A stretch of 64,000 nucleotides of DNA from Casuarius casuarius. Taxonomy: Eukaryota > Chordata > Aves > Casuariiformes > Casuariidae. The position numbers and the translations under genes are program-made. The DNA lies in assembly GCA_003342895.1 (NCBI GenBank), contig PTFA01000273.1, positions 329,284-393,283 on the forward strand, read 5' to 3'. The notes beneath the pieces are model-generated. The model saw only the letters and a program-made list of their open reading frames with translations, did no database searches and had not been told where the DNA came from. Positions 11,321 through 23,233 of this stretch are shown here, one piece after another. Each line of letters begins with the position of its first letter. The stretch's first letter is position 1.

Positions 11321-13292
11321 GGAATTAGAGGACATATGACATCGTGTGGGTTGATTCAATAAGTATTTATACTTAAAAAATGGGAAATCTGATAGATGGT
11401 ATGTTGTCACATAACACAAGCAACCACATAAATAAAACTCTTTAATATCTCCTTTCTGCCAAAGGAGAGGCAAGGAGAGGCTGCCTGTGACAGCTGCGGT
11501 AACTAGAGGTGAATCTTTGCAGAAGGAGCTTTGAGTTATAGGTTAGCACTTGTCCAGTGATATAAATATCACCATGTCTTCAAAAATGAGCAGGACGAAG
11601 ACATGTTCCTGTGTGAAGTTCTTTCTCAGCCTTTGGAAGCACTAGGGAAAAAGGGTGAGTTAAAGCAAGTGGTGAACTCTCAGGTCTGCGTCCCCGAGAG
11701 AGTACGGATGCCTGAGACGCAGCGGCAGTGTTGCCCTGCAGCATCCTGAGACTTTGGACCGATCAAAGAGGAGTCTGCGCCCTGAGAAAATTCACCTACT
11801 TTCTGTCTGTGTGTCCACATTTGGGGATACTAACAAGTGCTGTAGGTGCACACATCGAGTGCAAACCCTACGCATAAATATATGATCTGTGTGCATCATT
11901 CTCAAGTTTCAGCACTTTATGTTACTCCCTCAAAACTGCGTAACAGTAGGTATTTTATGGAAAAAAAAACCCAAAAAACACTGTTGTAGACAATTTCACT
12001 GTGGAATGTCCATCAAATTAATGGGTGAGATAGTAGCAAGGAAATTGATGTCCATTATTAATATTTTTAAAAGACACAGAAACCAATTGAGAAACCCCAG
12101 GAGGGTAATTACTATCCATCAGAGTTATTAATTTCATAATGCCTTTTAAAGGAAATGACAGTAGCCACTAAGAAAGGCCCCAGAGGAAAACACTATTGGT
12201 ATGTAAGTCCAAGTGGTATTTCAGTGATTAATAGCAACTGATCTTAGCCACAAACGACTTTTTCCAGGTGAAAAGGAAACGTAACCTCTGGGTTATTGAC
12301 CAGCACAGCCAGGCTACGGTTGCTGGGGAGAAAGTCATGAAAGGGGTTTGTAGACCTTACTGGGTGTACTGGGATATGTTGTGGGTGTATTTGCCTGTTT
12401 CACAGCATCTCCAGCTTGTCTTTTCCCCTCTCTTGCCCAAGCCAGTCTGGCACCTTAACACTGGAGGATGAAATGACACTGAGGTCTGAGCCATGTGTAT
12501 ATCTACTCAGGCAACTGTGAGGCAGCGAAAGAGCAGGTTTGACTCCACAGTGAGTGTTATCGCCATTATCTCTCTGATGTGCCTGTTTAAGTGAGGAGGC
12601 ACAAGAATTTCCTTTATCCTACACAGAAAGGAGATTTTTCAAATGCAGGATGGGAGCCCAAATCCCTTGCTAAACACTGCTTAGCACCAACACTTCTCTT
12701 GCTCCACCACCAAGTTTTGGCCCAATGGAAATTATAACAATGCAGCAATTATAGTTAAGTTCTGCTATGAGAACAGTCGCTGGCATCCCCTTGCTGCTGT
12801 CAGGCCATGCAATCCATTTTCTCTCGTAAATTATGTGGTATTCCCTATGGCGGAAACACCACTTTGCATTTTGCTATGTTTCTTTTTATCAGGATTTTCT
12901 GTTTTATGCTTTGCATACAGCCCTTAGCCAATATAATTTCTTTGCTAAAAACTGTCTCTTTCTCTCTGGCAGCCCGTTTCCCCAGTTGTGGTTAACACAC
13001 GACTGTCTGAGTAGTGTGGGTGTCTGAAAACACACTTATTCGTTGTACAGTTCTGTTTATAATAGTGTAGTATTAGGAACAAACTAATGCTGAGTTTCTA
13101 TTATGAGAGCTAGATTTTCTTCCATCTTATTGCAGAGTGGGTTAAGATCTTTAAGGTGCATTTAATGCTGTATTTGTTCCTTTTGAATCTTTCACAATTC
13201 ATAAGGGTGCAGTTTTGGGGTTAGAGTTCAGCCCAGAGTAAAAATATCTCAAGAACCTTTGCTAAATCAGTAGAGACTATATACTACATGGA

Positions 13293-13323
13293 AGTCCTGC
13301 TAGACCTTGAGTCCTGCTAGACC
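13293..13323. repeat. Short tandem duplication, 14-base unit twice
   Basis: AGTCCTGCTAGACC occurs at 13293-13306 and 13310-13323, with a 17-base period and no mismatch. It is probably a replication-slippage product. Confidence 0.85.
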
Positions 13324-15717
13324 ACAAGAAATTGTGACGGATTCTTGCAAAATAGGACATTTCATTTTGTTCTAAAGCTCTAACAACAGTTGAAATAGGA
13401 AGGCAAGAGGTGAGCTAACAAGTAGCACCGGAGACCACCGAAATGTACAGCCCTGAGGAAATAAAATGAAGTATAGATCAGAAGAAGGAACCAAAGTTTT
13501 CATAATGAAAGTTCACTGTGTTTTACCTAGAACTTATAAAAACCTCCCTGCTCTTCAGTAAAATGAATCCTGATTATCTGCTTTTGTAGTTAAGTAAAAT
13601 AAGGGAGTAAATGCATTTTTTTGGTCTGTCTCTTCTAATCACGCTTTTTTGGGGCAGAATAGACATTTCAAGTGCATAAAGTAATTTTATCTTAAATGAC
13701 TGAAAATGCACAATCTAGAAAAGAAAGGGTAAGACAAGCTAATTCTTAATGGTTATTTTGTTTCAGACTAGCTGGCAGATGTGATTCTCACCTTTTTAGC
13801 CACATAAGTATAGTTTAAAAAATTTATAAATTAGCAAATGAGAATAATCTCAATTAAGCCTTACAAAACCAAAGAACGTACCTAAACTATTTACTTAAAA
13901 GAACCATTCAAAGAGTTGTCTTGTGGCAGACAAATCAATGCACACCAGACTCTTAATTCTGAGTGAAAGCCCACTCCTGTTTTCTTTTTCAAGACAATAT
14001 ATCACATGACTTTTAAACAATTTGTTGCCAGATGAAGGGGTTGATAATATCTTTAATTAACATGGAGTGCAAATATCCCTTAAAATTATTACAAGAGAAA
14101 GCTTAAACCTGCTCCCTTGGCACGGATTTTTAGGTTTATGGCCTGGTGGTTGGTACTGGTGATATACTGGAAGGTGGCTTCCTCCCAGTGCCCTGCTGTC
14201 GCTCCCTTTGCTCTCAGTTCTTGTGGTTTGACTGTTGGCTGCTTGCTGACATGAACAAAATATCCCTTAGCCTCAAGGCAGTTTAATAAGATTTCACATT
14301 TTCTTCAACAGAGTACGAAGAACCAAGCCTTATAGGGAAGCTTTTCATGATTAAAAAAGTCTTCAAAAGCTTAATTCTTAAGCAGACTTTAAACTTAAAT
14401 AGTCATTGAGGCAGTAATTGGGTTTTCCCCTCAGTCTTTCTATTTTCTGCGTTTGGTAAGAAAATACATAACGCTGCTCGCTAGTTAATTCGCCAATTAT
14501 CGTTACCTATTAAAAGGCTTCTTTTCCTTATTACCATTTTGGCATCAAGTGATCTTTCCTTATTCAACAACATATCGCTCTTCACACAGGGTAACAAGGT
14601 ATTACAAAGATATTAGTGAAAGAGGGAGCTACATTTACTTGAGGACAGGAGTCTGAGCGTTTCTTCCAAGTTAAGCTAGCATGAAGAAGTACGCAGTTCC
14701 CTAGCTGAATAGAAAGCCCATGCCATTAACCCTGGCTAATATGGGTAATATGACTGGAATACCGTTTTCCAACAGAGATCCCTGCCCAGGCCAGACTGGA
14801 TGGGTACGAATAGCTGTGGCTGGGCTTAGCTGACTGTCCCTGTGCTAATAACACCAACAATACAAATATTTGAAAATACACAGTAAGGTCGTAATTAAAG
14901 ACAGCAACAGGGATTGAAATGATTTTAGTTGAAATCAGTACAGGTTGCCAAGACAAGTCAGTAATTAATGACTCTGCAGAAGTGCATAATTTTAGTCCTG
15001 TGTTTTTCTGTTCCCATCGTATGGCAACTCTGTTATGGGCAGAGAAGTGCTGCAATAGATTTGCAAAATCTTTGTTATTCAAGGTCTTTAAGAACAGCTT
15101 AGACCAACATCCGTCAGAAGCGGCTCAGGGATAGCAGGCCCAGTTTTCAGGAAGGAGAGATGCTTGCTTCTGTCCCAGCTTTCTGTGATTATACGATATA
15201 AAAAGAACGAGTTTTTCGAAGACCTTACACTCCACTCACCTTGGCTCATTTAGCTTAAGTGCTTGATTGCTGGATAGGTGCTCTAAAAGCAGTGTTCTCT
15301 GGTCAGTCGTAATGGCAGCAAGAAGACACTTACTGAACAATTCTTTTTCTGCAAACACAAAGGTTCTGTGATCAAGTTTTTTCCACTTTGTCAGCAAATG
15401 AGAAGTCTGTTTATGATGAGACAAGTTTAAAATAATCTGCTGTTCATCAGCCTTCGTTGTCTTACTAAAGATGATGTCTGTATCTGAATTCCTTGTGAAG
15501 AAAACTTTATTTTGTCTAAAGAAAACAGTCAGGAGAGATTATGTTTCACCTTTAATATGGCCACACTACAACAATGCTACTATCTTGAATTTCAGATGAA
15601 GTCAGTTGAACTCTAATGAACAAAACTAGTTGTCCTTGTGTAATTAGACTCTCATTTGAATGGTTTAGCAAATGAATACTACGGTTACTGCGGCTGGCTT
15701 GATCTTTCTGCAGCCTG

Positions 15718-15850
15718 GCTTTCTCGGCCGCCTGCGCCTGCCTCTTCCCTCTCCCGGGCAGAAGAGGGGCAGTGACCCCAGCGAGCGCGGCACGCCGGGG
15801 CCGCGCTGCCTTGCTGCTTGCTGGAGCAGCTTTACTGCAGGACGAGTTGC
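15718..15850. other. CpG islet
   Basis: A GC-rich patch holds roughly a dozen CpGs in about 110 bases (CTCGGCCGCCTGCGCC, GCGAGCGCGGCACGCCGGGG), flanked by AT-rich DNA. Open frames run through it on both strands without recognisable domains. It could be a small distal regulatory element or the start of an unannotated transcript. Confidence 0.45.
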
Positions 15851-16301
15851 AAAGTCAGTCAAATGAAAGGCTGAAGAAACAAGCCTGTTATGGGGGACAG
15901 ACTAAGGAATAAAAGTCGTTGTTAGTAGTTGTATAATGCTGAATACTTCTTCACACGATAAACAAAGGTGGGGTGATCTGGTCCAGATGCCTTGAGAAAC
16001 GAATCTTCAAAATACTTGTCGTGAAATAAAAGTATGATCCCAGGCAACAGCCCTAGTAATCTCTGTGGAGAGCGTTTCGGTGATTTGATTTTCAGATGAT
16101 TTAGATTTTCCAGCCTTGACACCCCAGCTAATTGCGGCAATTTTACCATTCCCTCTCCTTTTTCCTATTCAGGTGCAGCCAGCCTGACCCCATTTTATAA
16201 AGATAGAGGCTTGAAATATGAATATATTTTTGAAGCTGAGTAGTGGGCATATGCTTTGGCAAGTTTTCAAATGTTGCTTTCTTCTTATTTAATAATTACA
16301 G

Positions 16302-16426
16302 CCATCTCAGGAAGGAACAACTCACCTGCCCCCTCTTCCTCCTGCTTCAAGCCTGCATATCAGACAAATACACGGGAGAGAGATCTGGAGGAGAAAGTAA
16401 AGGGAAAAATACTTTTTAACTCTGCG
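16302..16426 (+). other. Exon-like segment of unknown transcript
   Basis: A pyrimidine-rich acceptor (CTTTCTTCTTATTTAATAATTACAG, split by an AATAA, ending 16301) precedes 125 bases that end at a close match to the consensus donor (GCG|GTAAGT, 16424-16432). One frame stays open through it but matches no protein I know. It could be a lncRNA exon or a pseudo-exon. Confidence 0.2.
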
Positions 16427-17871
16427 GTAAGTCTCCTATTCTTTCGATCTCTTTATTCCTATTTCTGCACGTCATACATCCTCTATGTCTTTTTCCTTAT
16501 TTATCAGATTCTTTTTCTAACCACTCTCCAATAAAAGCCGTGCTCTGCAACCGTATATGCTGTCTCGGGCTGTTTTGATCTGTGATTTGCTGGCGGCAGC
16601 GAGCTTTGCTCCATTGCTGCGCACAGTGAGAGCACTTCATTAACCCTCCTCCCTGATTCACCCCAGGGATGCACCAGACCTGGGGCTTTGTGTGAGCAGC
16701 CAGAAAGTTTTGCAAGTTAAATCTTGAGAAAATTGCATCTCTGAAGCACCCAAATATAACAGAGCAGTGGAGAAATTCAGCAGGAAAGTGCTAAACATTT
16801 ACCGACTACCTGAACGGGATAAGGAGGACAGAGCAGTGCTTTGTATCTTGCTGCATGTCCAGTGTCACTGAAATGCTTGGGAGAAGTAGCACCTTTGAGA
16901 TTAAGTAATGGCTAAATCTTCTGCTCACATCTGAAAGGCAGCATATTCTCACTGTAGTGGCTTGTTTATTTTAGATGGAGGTAAATAAGTCTTTTTGCTG
17001 AGATGTAAATTGCTAGCTACAGGGTGGGCAACACTGCTCAGTCAGAGAGACCTTACTCGCTCTCTTTGCTGTGCTGTTGCTCTTGTTGTTCCTGCAGCTG
17101 TTGCTCTTCCTCCTGTAAAATAAATTTTATTGACAGTAAAGTATCTGACTGCTGTTTGTGCATGCAGTATCACAACAAGGTAGTTAATCCCCCGTATAAC
17201 AGGACTGGATTTTGCAGAACACTGGAAGATACGGCTTGCCAAACACAAGTAAGCACACAGGTTACATGTGTTGCCCAAATTGCCCAATTTTACATAAATA
17301 CAAAAGTATTGCCTTCCACATAGCAGTGAGGATTTCCTTTTAACCCTAGTAGATCTTCACATAGCTTCCCTTGGCTTGAGCACCTTGTTCCTGAGCCTGT
17401 GCAGGTGGCGGTGTAAGAAAAGGGGACGCACATCTCCTTGCCCTGGGCTGATATTCACCCAAGCATTGCAGCAGGCAGCCAGGACTCCTTGGACAACCAG
17501 GCGGTGTAATGGAAGTCCTCCAGAGGGGCCGAAACTAAGGAGCAAATATATCCGTCAAGGAAGAGATTCCCACCACAGCTGCTTCCTGGGGCTCAGAGGG
17601 GTGGCTCAAAGCCAAGGGACCCAGCATGAAGGGAAGAGTCAGTGACCTGAGGTGCACAGGGAATAAAACCAAAGTAGATGCAAAACTCGCTATTTTGTTG
17701 AATTTGGATGGCCTGTTTCCTGGAATGGGTATGCAGAAATGGAATATGCATGGAACTGAAAAGGAAATATTATGGAATTGAATTGTTCTTAGGCAGATCA
17801 GATCTGGAAGCACAGAGTGGAGAGGAACGCCAGGGTTGGAAGAGGTAGGGCAGCTATACCTTACACACGCA

Positions 17872-17898
17872 TACATACATATATACATATACATACAG
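17872..17898. repeat. TACA/TATA microsatellite
   Basis: The run is an imperfect ACATACATATATACATATAC tetranucleotide array. Confidence 0.8.
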
Positions 17899-20573
17899 TG
17901 CCAAAGCAAGGGTTGGTAGAGCAAAAACTCAGTGTCCTGACACCTGGATGAGTCTCTCATCTCTGCGGTCCACACTCAGACTTTGGGGAGATTATGAAGC
18001 ACCGGCAGGAAGAAGATACTCTCTTCTGGCTGTGGGTCTACTCATTTCTAAGTTCACTTTGTCGCTGTGATCGATTTATTGCTATATAGCCTTGCTACGT
18101 GATGCAAGCATGAAAAGAGAGTGAGAAATAAAGAAGAGAAGAAGGACATACAGCTGGGATCTGCCATGGGTATATCAGGGTAAACTGCCAAAGTGTTTGT
18201 AAGCACAGAAGGTTTTAGCTAGGCTTGCCCCCATGAGATTGATCTATTTTCATCTGAGCTATCATTCTGGCAGCCAGTGTGGCTCTTAAGGAAAAAACAA
18301 ACAAAAAACCCAACCATCCTTACCAATGGCTCACGATTATGGGGAAGCAGCATTGCTTAGAAGGAGTACCAAGGCAATTAATTCCTGTAATAATACCAAG
18401 CATAATTTTGCTTTGTTTTGCATTCCAAATGGGATACTTTGCAAGAATCCAGGAGCACATGTGGGAATTTTGCTTTCTTTTCTGTGAGTTTCCAACATTT
18501 TGGCTCTGGAAGTTCAGCAAATCCTCTGAAGCAGTTTGCATTGAATTGCTCTGATGCATTGATTCACACAACAGTTCTATTAATGGGAGCGATCAAAAGT
18601 GCATTGAAATCTTTCCCTTGATTTCCATGGGCTGTAGATGGGTCTCATTATGATTTAGCATAACCCAGGCATTACTGTAAGTATAGTTCCTTCTGGAACT
18701 AGAGAGGTTCACTTTTCCCAAATCAGGTATGTTGCATCTCTTTGTTTGGAGAAATGGCAATACTTGCATCTGTGGTAAGCAAAATTCCTGCTGGAAAGAT
18801 TTAACTCTGCCATTTGCCTAGGTAGCTATGAGTTTGTTAACCTGTCTACCTCTACCTGACATTCAGGTCAGGAAAAAGCAAAAGATTCACTCAGAAGAGG
18901 ATTTACCAGAAAGGAGGTTTCATGAAACCTGAAAGTATTTATTTTCGTTATGCTGGCAGCTTGTCACTGCAAAGCTGGGCAAAAAAGTGTGGTGTTATCT
19001 TTTTGTACATGGACATGAAGTTAGGAGATATTCCAAAAAGTCTGAATTCTGAATGTTTTGTGGCTTTGATAAAACCACATCATTAAAGTTCATGTAGTGC
19101 TGTAGTGTATGACTCAGTACAATGTAATGGGAAGAGTATATCTGTCTGTGTATAATGAGTTAGGTAGGTTAAATCCTCTAAGAAAGGAACTACAGGAACT
19201 CATGGCTTATTTAAAGGAAGTCTAGCTTATTCACCCCATCTCAGAGAAAATCCATGAATAGCATGTCAGTTCTTTAAAGAAGCTACCTAGGAATATTTAA
19301 GGGTAGCATGCTGAGAAAATGGTTCAGTTTAGGCATGAAGTTCATTGTTACTGTGCTAACCCTTTCATGTAATGAATGAGAAAAAAGCAAGCTTTATCGT
19401 TCAGTGTCAGACTGAATTTTACTGAGAAATTTACCTGAATTGCTGGAAATTAGTCACATTTACAAGATATTTTACTACTGCTATCCACCCCAAAAGACTG
19501 CAGTGACTGAGCTGATGTATGAAGTATAAGACAATACATTTGATTTCTTCCAGTCCATTAGAAAGATGTTGCCCTTCTCCTAAGCCGAGTGTTATGATAT
19601 GTGGTATTACATTGCACTCGATCATGTCTTGCACTTTCTTTAAGGCGTCAGCAGTCCTTTTATTTTGGAGCTTTATCTGTGCTTCTGAACAGGACCATTA
19701 CAACTTGAATGGATGGAAATGTGTAAGGACAAATCAAAATGATGTCCACATGTTGCCCGTATTCATAGTACTAGATTCTTGGTTGCTAGCGATGGTAGTC
19801 AGTGAAAATCTTTGCCTGGGTTGTAAGTAAAGTAAACTTGCTGTGAGAGCATTAAAAAAAGAGTTCAATTAGAGACATCATTCACTAGCCCCAAATCAGA
19901 ATTCGCATGGGGCTTGTTACAAAAGTATATGCCTACAACTCACTGACCATCCCAGATCATTGACCTCAGGTGCTGGGAAGAGCTGTAAAATCATCTGCAG
20001 CTTAAATTTCTGGCAAATCCTGCTTTCAAGGAATTGTTCAGGCTATTGGCTCATGGGAATTGCCAAGGCTGAGGCACCCGTATTCCCACTGAGCTTTCTG
20101 CTTGCACTGTGACATCCCTTTGTTTCTATCAGACGCTTTGTGGCTTCTGTTCTTTTGATGGATTGTCTTCAGTTTATCGTTACCATCCTTCCATGCTTGC
20201 ATTTGTACTATCAATATTTAATTTTATAATATCAGATCATCTCGTGACTGGGCCTTACCTGGACTTAACAGTGCCTGCTCAGCACATCTTTACATACTCT
20301 TTTCTTTTTTTTTCTTTTTAAGCAATTACCATACACTGATTTATAAGTGCTTCTTTCTTATTCTCTTTTTTATATGCATATCATAACATTCATTACTGTC
20401 AAAAAGTGCTATGTGCATGAAATGGGACAAGATAATTCGTCTTGGATGCTACATTTAATTCTGCAAATTGCCTAGTGTTTTCTGCTATGTATGTTGAACT
20501 GTCCTTCACTGGAAAAATCTTGTGGTTTTTAAACCCTGGGCCCAGGACATCAGATTTATTGTTGTGTATACCA

Positions 20574-20583
20574 CCCCCCCCCC
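20574..20583. repeat. Homopolymer C tract
   Basis: Ten C in a row, prone to sequencing and assembly length errors. Confidence 0.85.
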
Positions 20584-21689
20584 AAAACAAGAAAACTGAT
20601 ACAACCACTGATTTTATAGTATCTATAATATTTTCGCCCTATGGCTGCAGAGATGGGAAAGGAAACACAATTAACTAAAGAAATCTATTCCCAGTACTGC
20701 TTTAATGCTAACAAACTACTGTCAAGGGTGCTAGTGAACAAATAATGGAACATTTTGAATCAGGTTAGTCTCTGAGACTAATAACACTTTAATGTTACTG
20801 AAAATTCAAGAGAGATATAACTGCTTGACAAACAAAACAAATGAAATAGCTAAGCACATTTTTAAAAAGGTACATATAATAAAACTGTCTAATAGTATTT
20901 CATCATGTAGAATATAAAATATTGTTAAATTAGACTTTAAAAAAGATAGGAGTGGTAGGAAAGATAGAAGAGGTATAAAAAATACATTTAAAAAAAGATA
21001 GGAGGCAAATAAAGAGATAAATGGGAAGCGGTTAAAAGGCACAGCTCCTGGGTGCCTGAGTCTTACTGACTTCCGAAATGAGTTTTTTTATTTAAGTAAT
21101 ATTTGCATCTAATTATGCCATTATGTGGGGTATTAAAAAAATACAACTCAGAAGTGCAACACTTACTAAGTTACATCAATAAGCCAAAAGAAAAATTGGT
21201 GTCTCTCGAATTTGAAACTCATAATTGAGGAGAATTTTGTGGAGCCTTGAAACTAAGGACATTTCTTTTTAGCAAATATAGATTAAAAATATTGAGCATT
21301 AGTGGGTTTATTAGTAGTAGGCAGTTTGAATGTTTTCCATAGATAAATATATCAAATGTGGTTTTTTTATCCTGAATGTCTCTTGCTTTATATTGAGGAA
21401 AAACAATAACAGCGGAAGAAAAGAGCAGTTTCAAGTTACATTTAGGGCAATGTAGAGGCTTCACAAAAAGCGGCTATCTCTATAAACCATAGACACTCTC
21501 CCCTCAACACATTTCTGCCTAGAAGTGCAAACTGAAGTTAACTGTATGAAGTTACACAGCTAGGTACAACATATAAGGTATCTCCTGCTAAGCACTGAGC
21601 TACCGGCAGTGATTTTTCTCCCTAGAAAAAGCGGTACCAGAGCAGTCAATATGAAAGAGCAATGCACTAGAAGCATCACACCGACTTCG

Positions 21690-21965
21690 CGAAGAGAAGA
21701 AAACAAGAAGGTGGGTGAGCTGCTGGGCCTCCCGAATTCAGCATCGTCCCCTTTTCTTGCCAAGCCGGTCAAGACCCAAGCGGTTTTCATCTCCGGAGGC
21801 TGCATTACCTGAACGCGGCGTTTTGTTTTCTGGGTCTAACGTCTGCGTGAACTCTTTGCAGCTCTGGAGAACTGGACATGTGACAGGAATGGGGAGAGCA
21901 CGCAGGCACGTTTGGAGAAACCTCCCCGCAAAGCGGGGCGGGGGGGTCTCGACGATGCAGCTTCT
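21690..21965. other. CpG islet with a perfect GC hairpin
   Basis: Roughly 18 CpGs spread over about 270 bases, ending in a perfect 6-bp stem CCCCGC-AAA-GCGGGG (21924-21938) followed by a G run. Frames on both strands (21560-21812, 21715-21969 and 21738-21999) overlap and match no family. The composition suggests an unmethylated or recently methylated element such as a distal promoter or enhancer. Confidence 0.4.
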
Positions 21966-23158
21966 GTAAGAATGGAAACCAGTTTTCAAACAAATACAAG
22001 TGCTAACGTTTTAAAAGCCTGCCAGATACTTTGGAGGAGGCTGAAGAATAAGGTTAAGAAGTGAGTGCAACTACGTAGGTGAAACTCCTTGAAGCAGATT
22101 CAAATTTACTTCTTTTAGGTCTAGAAAACTCTAATGTCTGTGAGTGCATTTATTTAGTCAACAAGGCAATAACCTTGCCCTTTGAAGGAAGATGTAGCTG
22201 AGGAAAACAGGATTTGAAATATCTGTGTGCCCTGCTAGCCCAGGGAGGGTCACGCAGCACCACGGGCTGCTTTGGGACTTGTTTTCCAATGGCGTGGTTT
22301 TGGTGAGCATGAAAAGGGACGGGGATTCGCCCCTTCAGCCCCCTTTCAAAATCCTGCTACTGCGTCTTCAGCCCTTTGCCTCCTTGTGGTGTTCCTGCTG
22401 GTCTTCAACCCATCTTGTCCTTCGAGTGTGTTGGTAGAGTACGACCAACACCTCTTCAAAAATGACCGTGCAATGGGACCCAACGTTGGCAAGAAGCTCA
22501 AGGTAGCGCTGCCCCCACCTCACCTTCGTCAGAAATGAGCTGTCCAGCTCCTAAAGCTGGATTTTACTAAAATGCCAAAATAATCGTGTGGGACTGGATC
22601 ACTTCTTACATAAAGATGTAGTTTTTAAGGTACACATAGTTTAAAATAAGTAGAGAAATGGCTCCTCCATGTCTTCCTCTCCCAAGTATGTTAGAAACCT
22701 CATTCCTTTTCCTCTTCTTCTGACTTGGCTGAAGTTTTGCAGTTTGCCCTCAGGATCTCTCCCTGCCTGCACTGCTGCCAGAGACAGGTGATTTTGCTGC
22801 CGTGGTTGGTAAGAGCAAAAAAGGGAGTCTGCCCTGGTGGTTTAGCGGTAATCCCTTGGGAAAGGCTGCTCGCTTGCTTTGGAAGGCAGCTCTGCTAACT
22901 TCACCACCCAGCTCTTAATAACCTTGCTCCTGTGGGTATTAAATTTCAAATTTTGACTTTTATTGTGCTACTGGTGTTAAGGGAAAACTGGCACTGTTTG
23001 TTAGTCTCAGGTTGGAATTTGTTAGATAGGTTTGTTTACCGACGGAGATTTGGGAGAAAAGAGAAATCCCATGAATGGTGAGAATTCAATAGTAATCCCT
23101 TTTAGAGCTAGGGTTTCAGATTATCCTAGGGTTATACTGTTGGCTCATTAGCTAGGCT

Positions 23159-23160
<2 letters not shown>

Positions 23161-23214
<54 letters not shown>

Positions 23215-23233
23215 CGTGCGTGTGTGTGTGTGT
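23161..23233. repeat. (TG)n microsatellite
   Basis: TG is repeated 25 times without interruption (23161-23210). Three CG/TG steps (23211-23220) and six further TG units follow. An alternating purine-pyrimidine run of this length can form Z-DNA and is usually highly length-variable. It produces the artefactual Thr-His frame at 23132-23338 on the minus strand. Confidence 0.98.

Larger units (their letters stand above)
8361..15700. other. Intergenic DNA without recognised genes
   Basis: I see no gene. The stretch holds one MIR-like fragment (11250-11320), a CpG-enriched patch at about 10850-10990 with overlapping frames on three readings, and a short tandem duplication at 13293-13323. The antiparallel frames at 14726-15134 have no recognisable domain. 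Confidence 0.7.
15863..21680. other. Intergenic DNA without recognised genes
   Basis: No gene is recognised. The stretch includes an exon-like segment (16302-16426), a CTG/TTG-rich run at 17068-17116 that makes a Cys/Ser-rich frame, a TACA/TATA microsatellite at 17872-17898, a C tract at 20574-20583 and a purine-rich stretch at 20938-21030. Frames such as 17535-17975 and 19519-19830 show no domain. Confidence 0.7.

Noticed and set aside
14130..14220. CR1-like phrase (GGCCTGGTGGTTGG)
   Set aside because: Only a dozen bases agree with the CR1 3' region and the diagnostic terminal repeat is absent.
17024..17323. Cysteine-rich frame that could suggest a small secreted peptide
   Set aside because: The cysteines come from a CTG/TTG low-complexity run. 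There is no signal peptide and no mature cysteine spacing.
22828..22910. tRNA-Gly-like A box (GGTGGTTTAGCGGTAAT)
   Set aside because: No B box (GGTTCGANTCC), acceptor stem pairing or anticodon arm follows at the right spacing.
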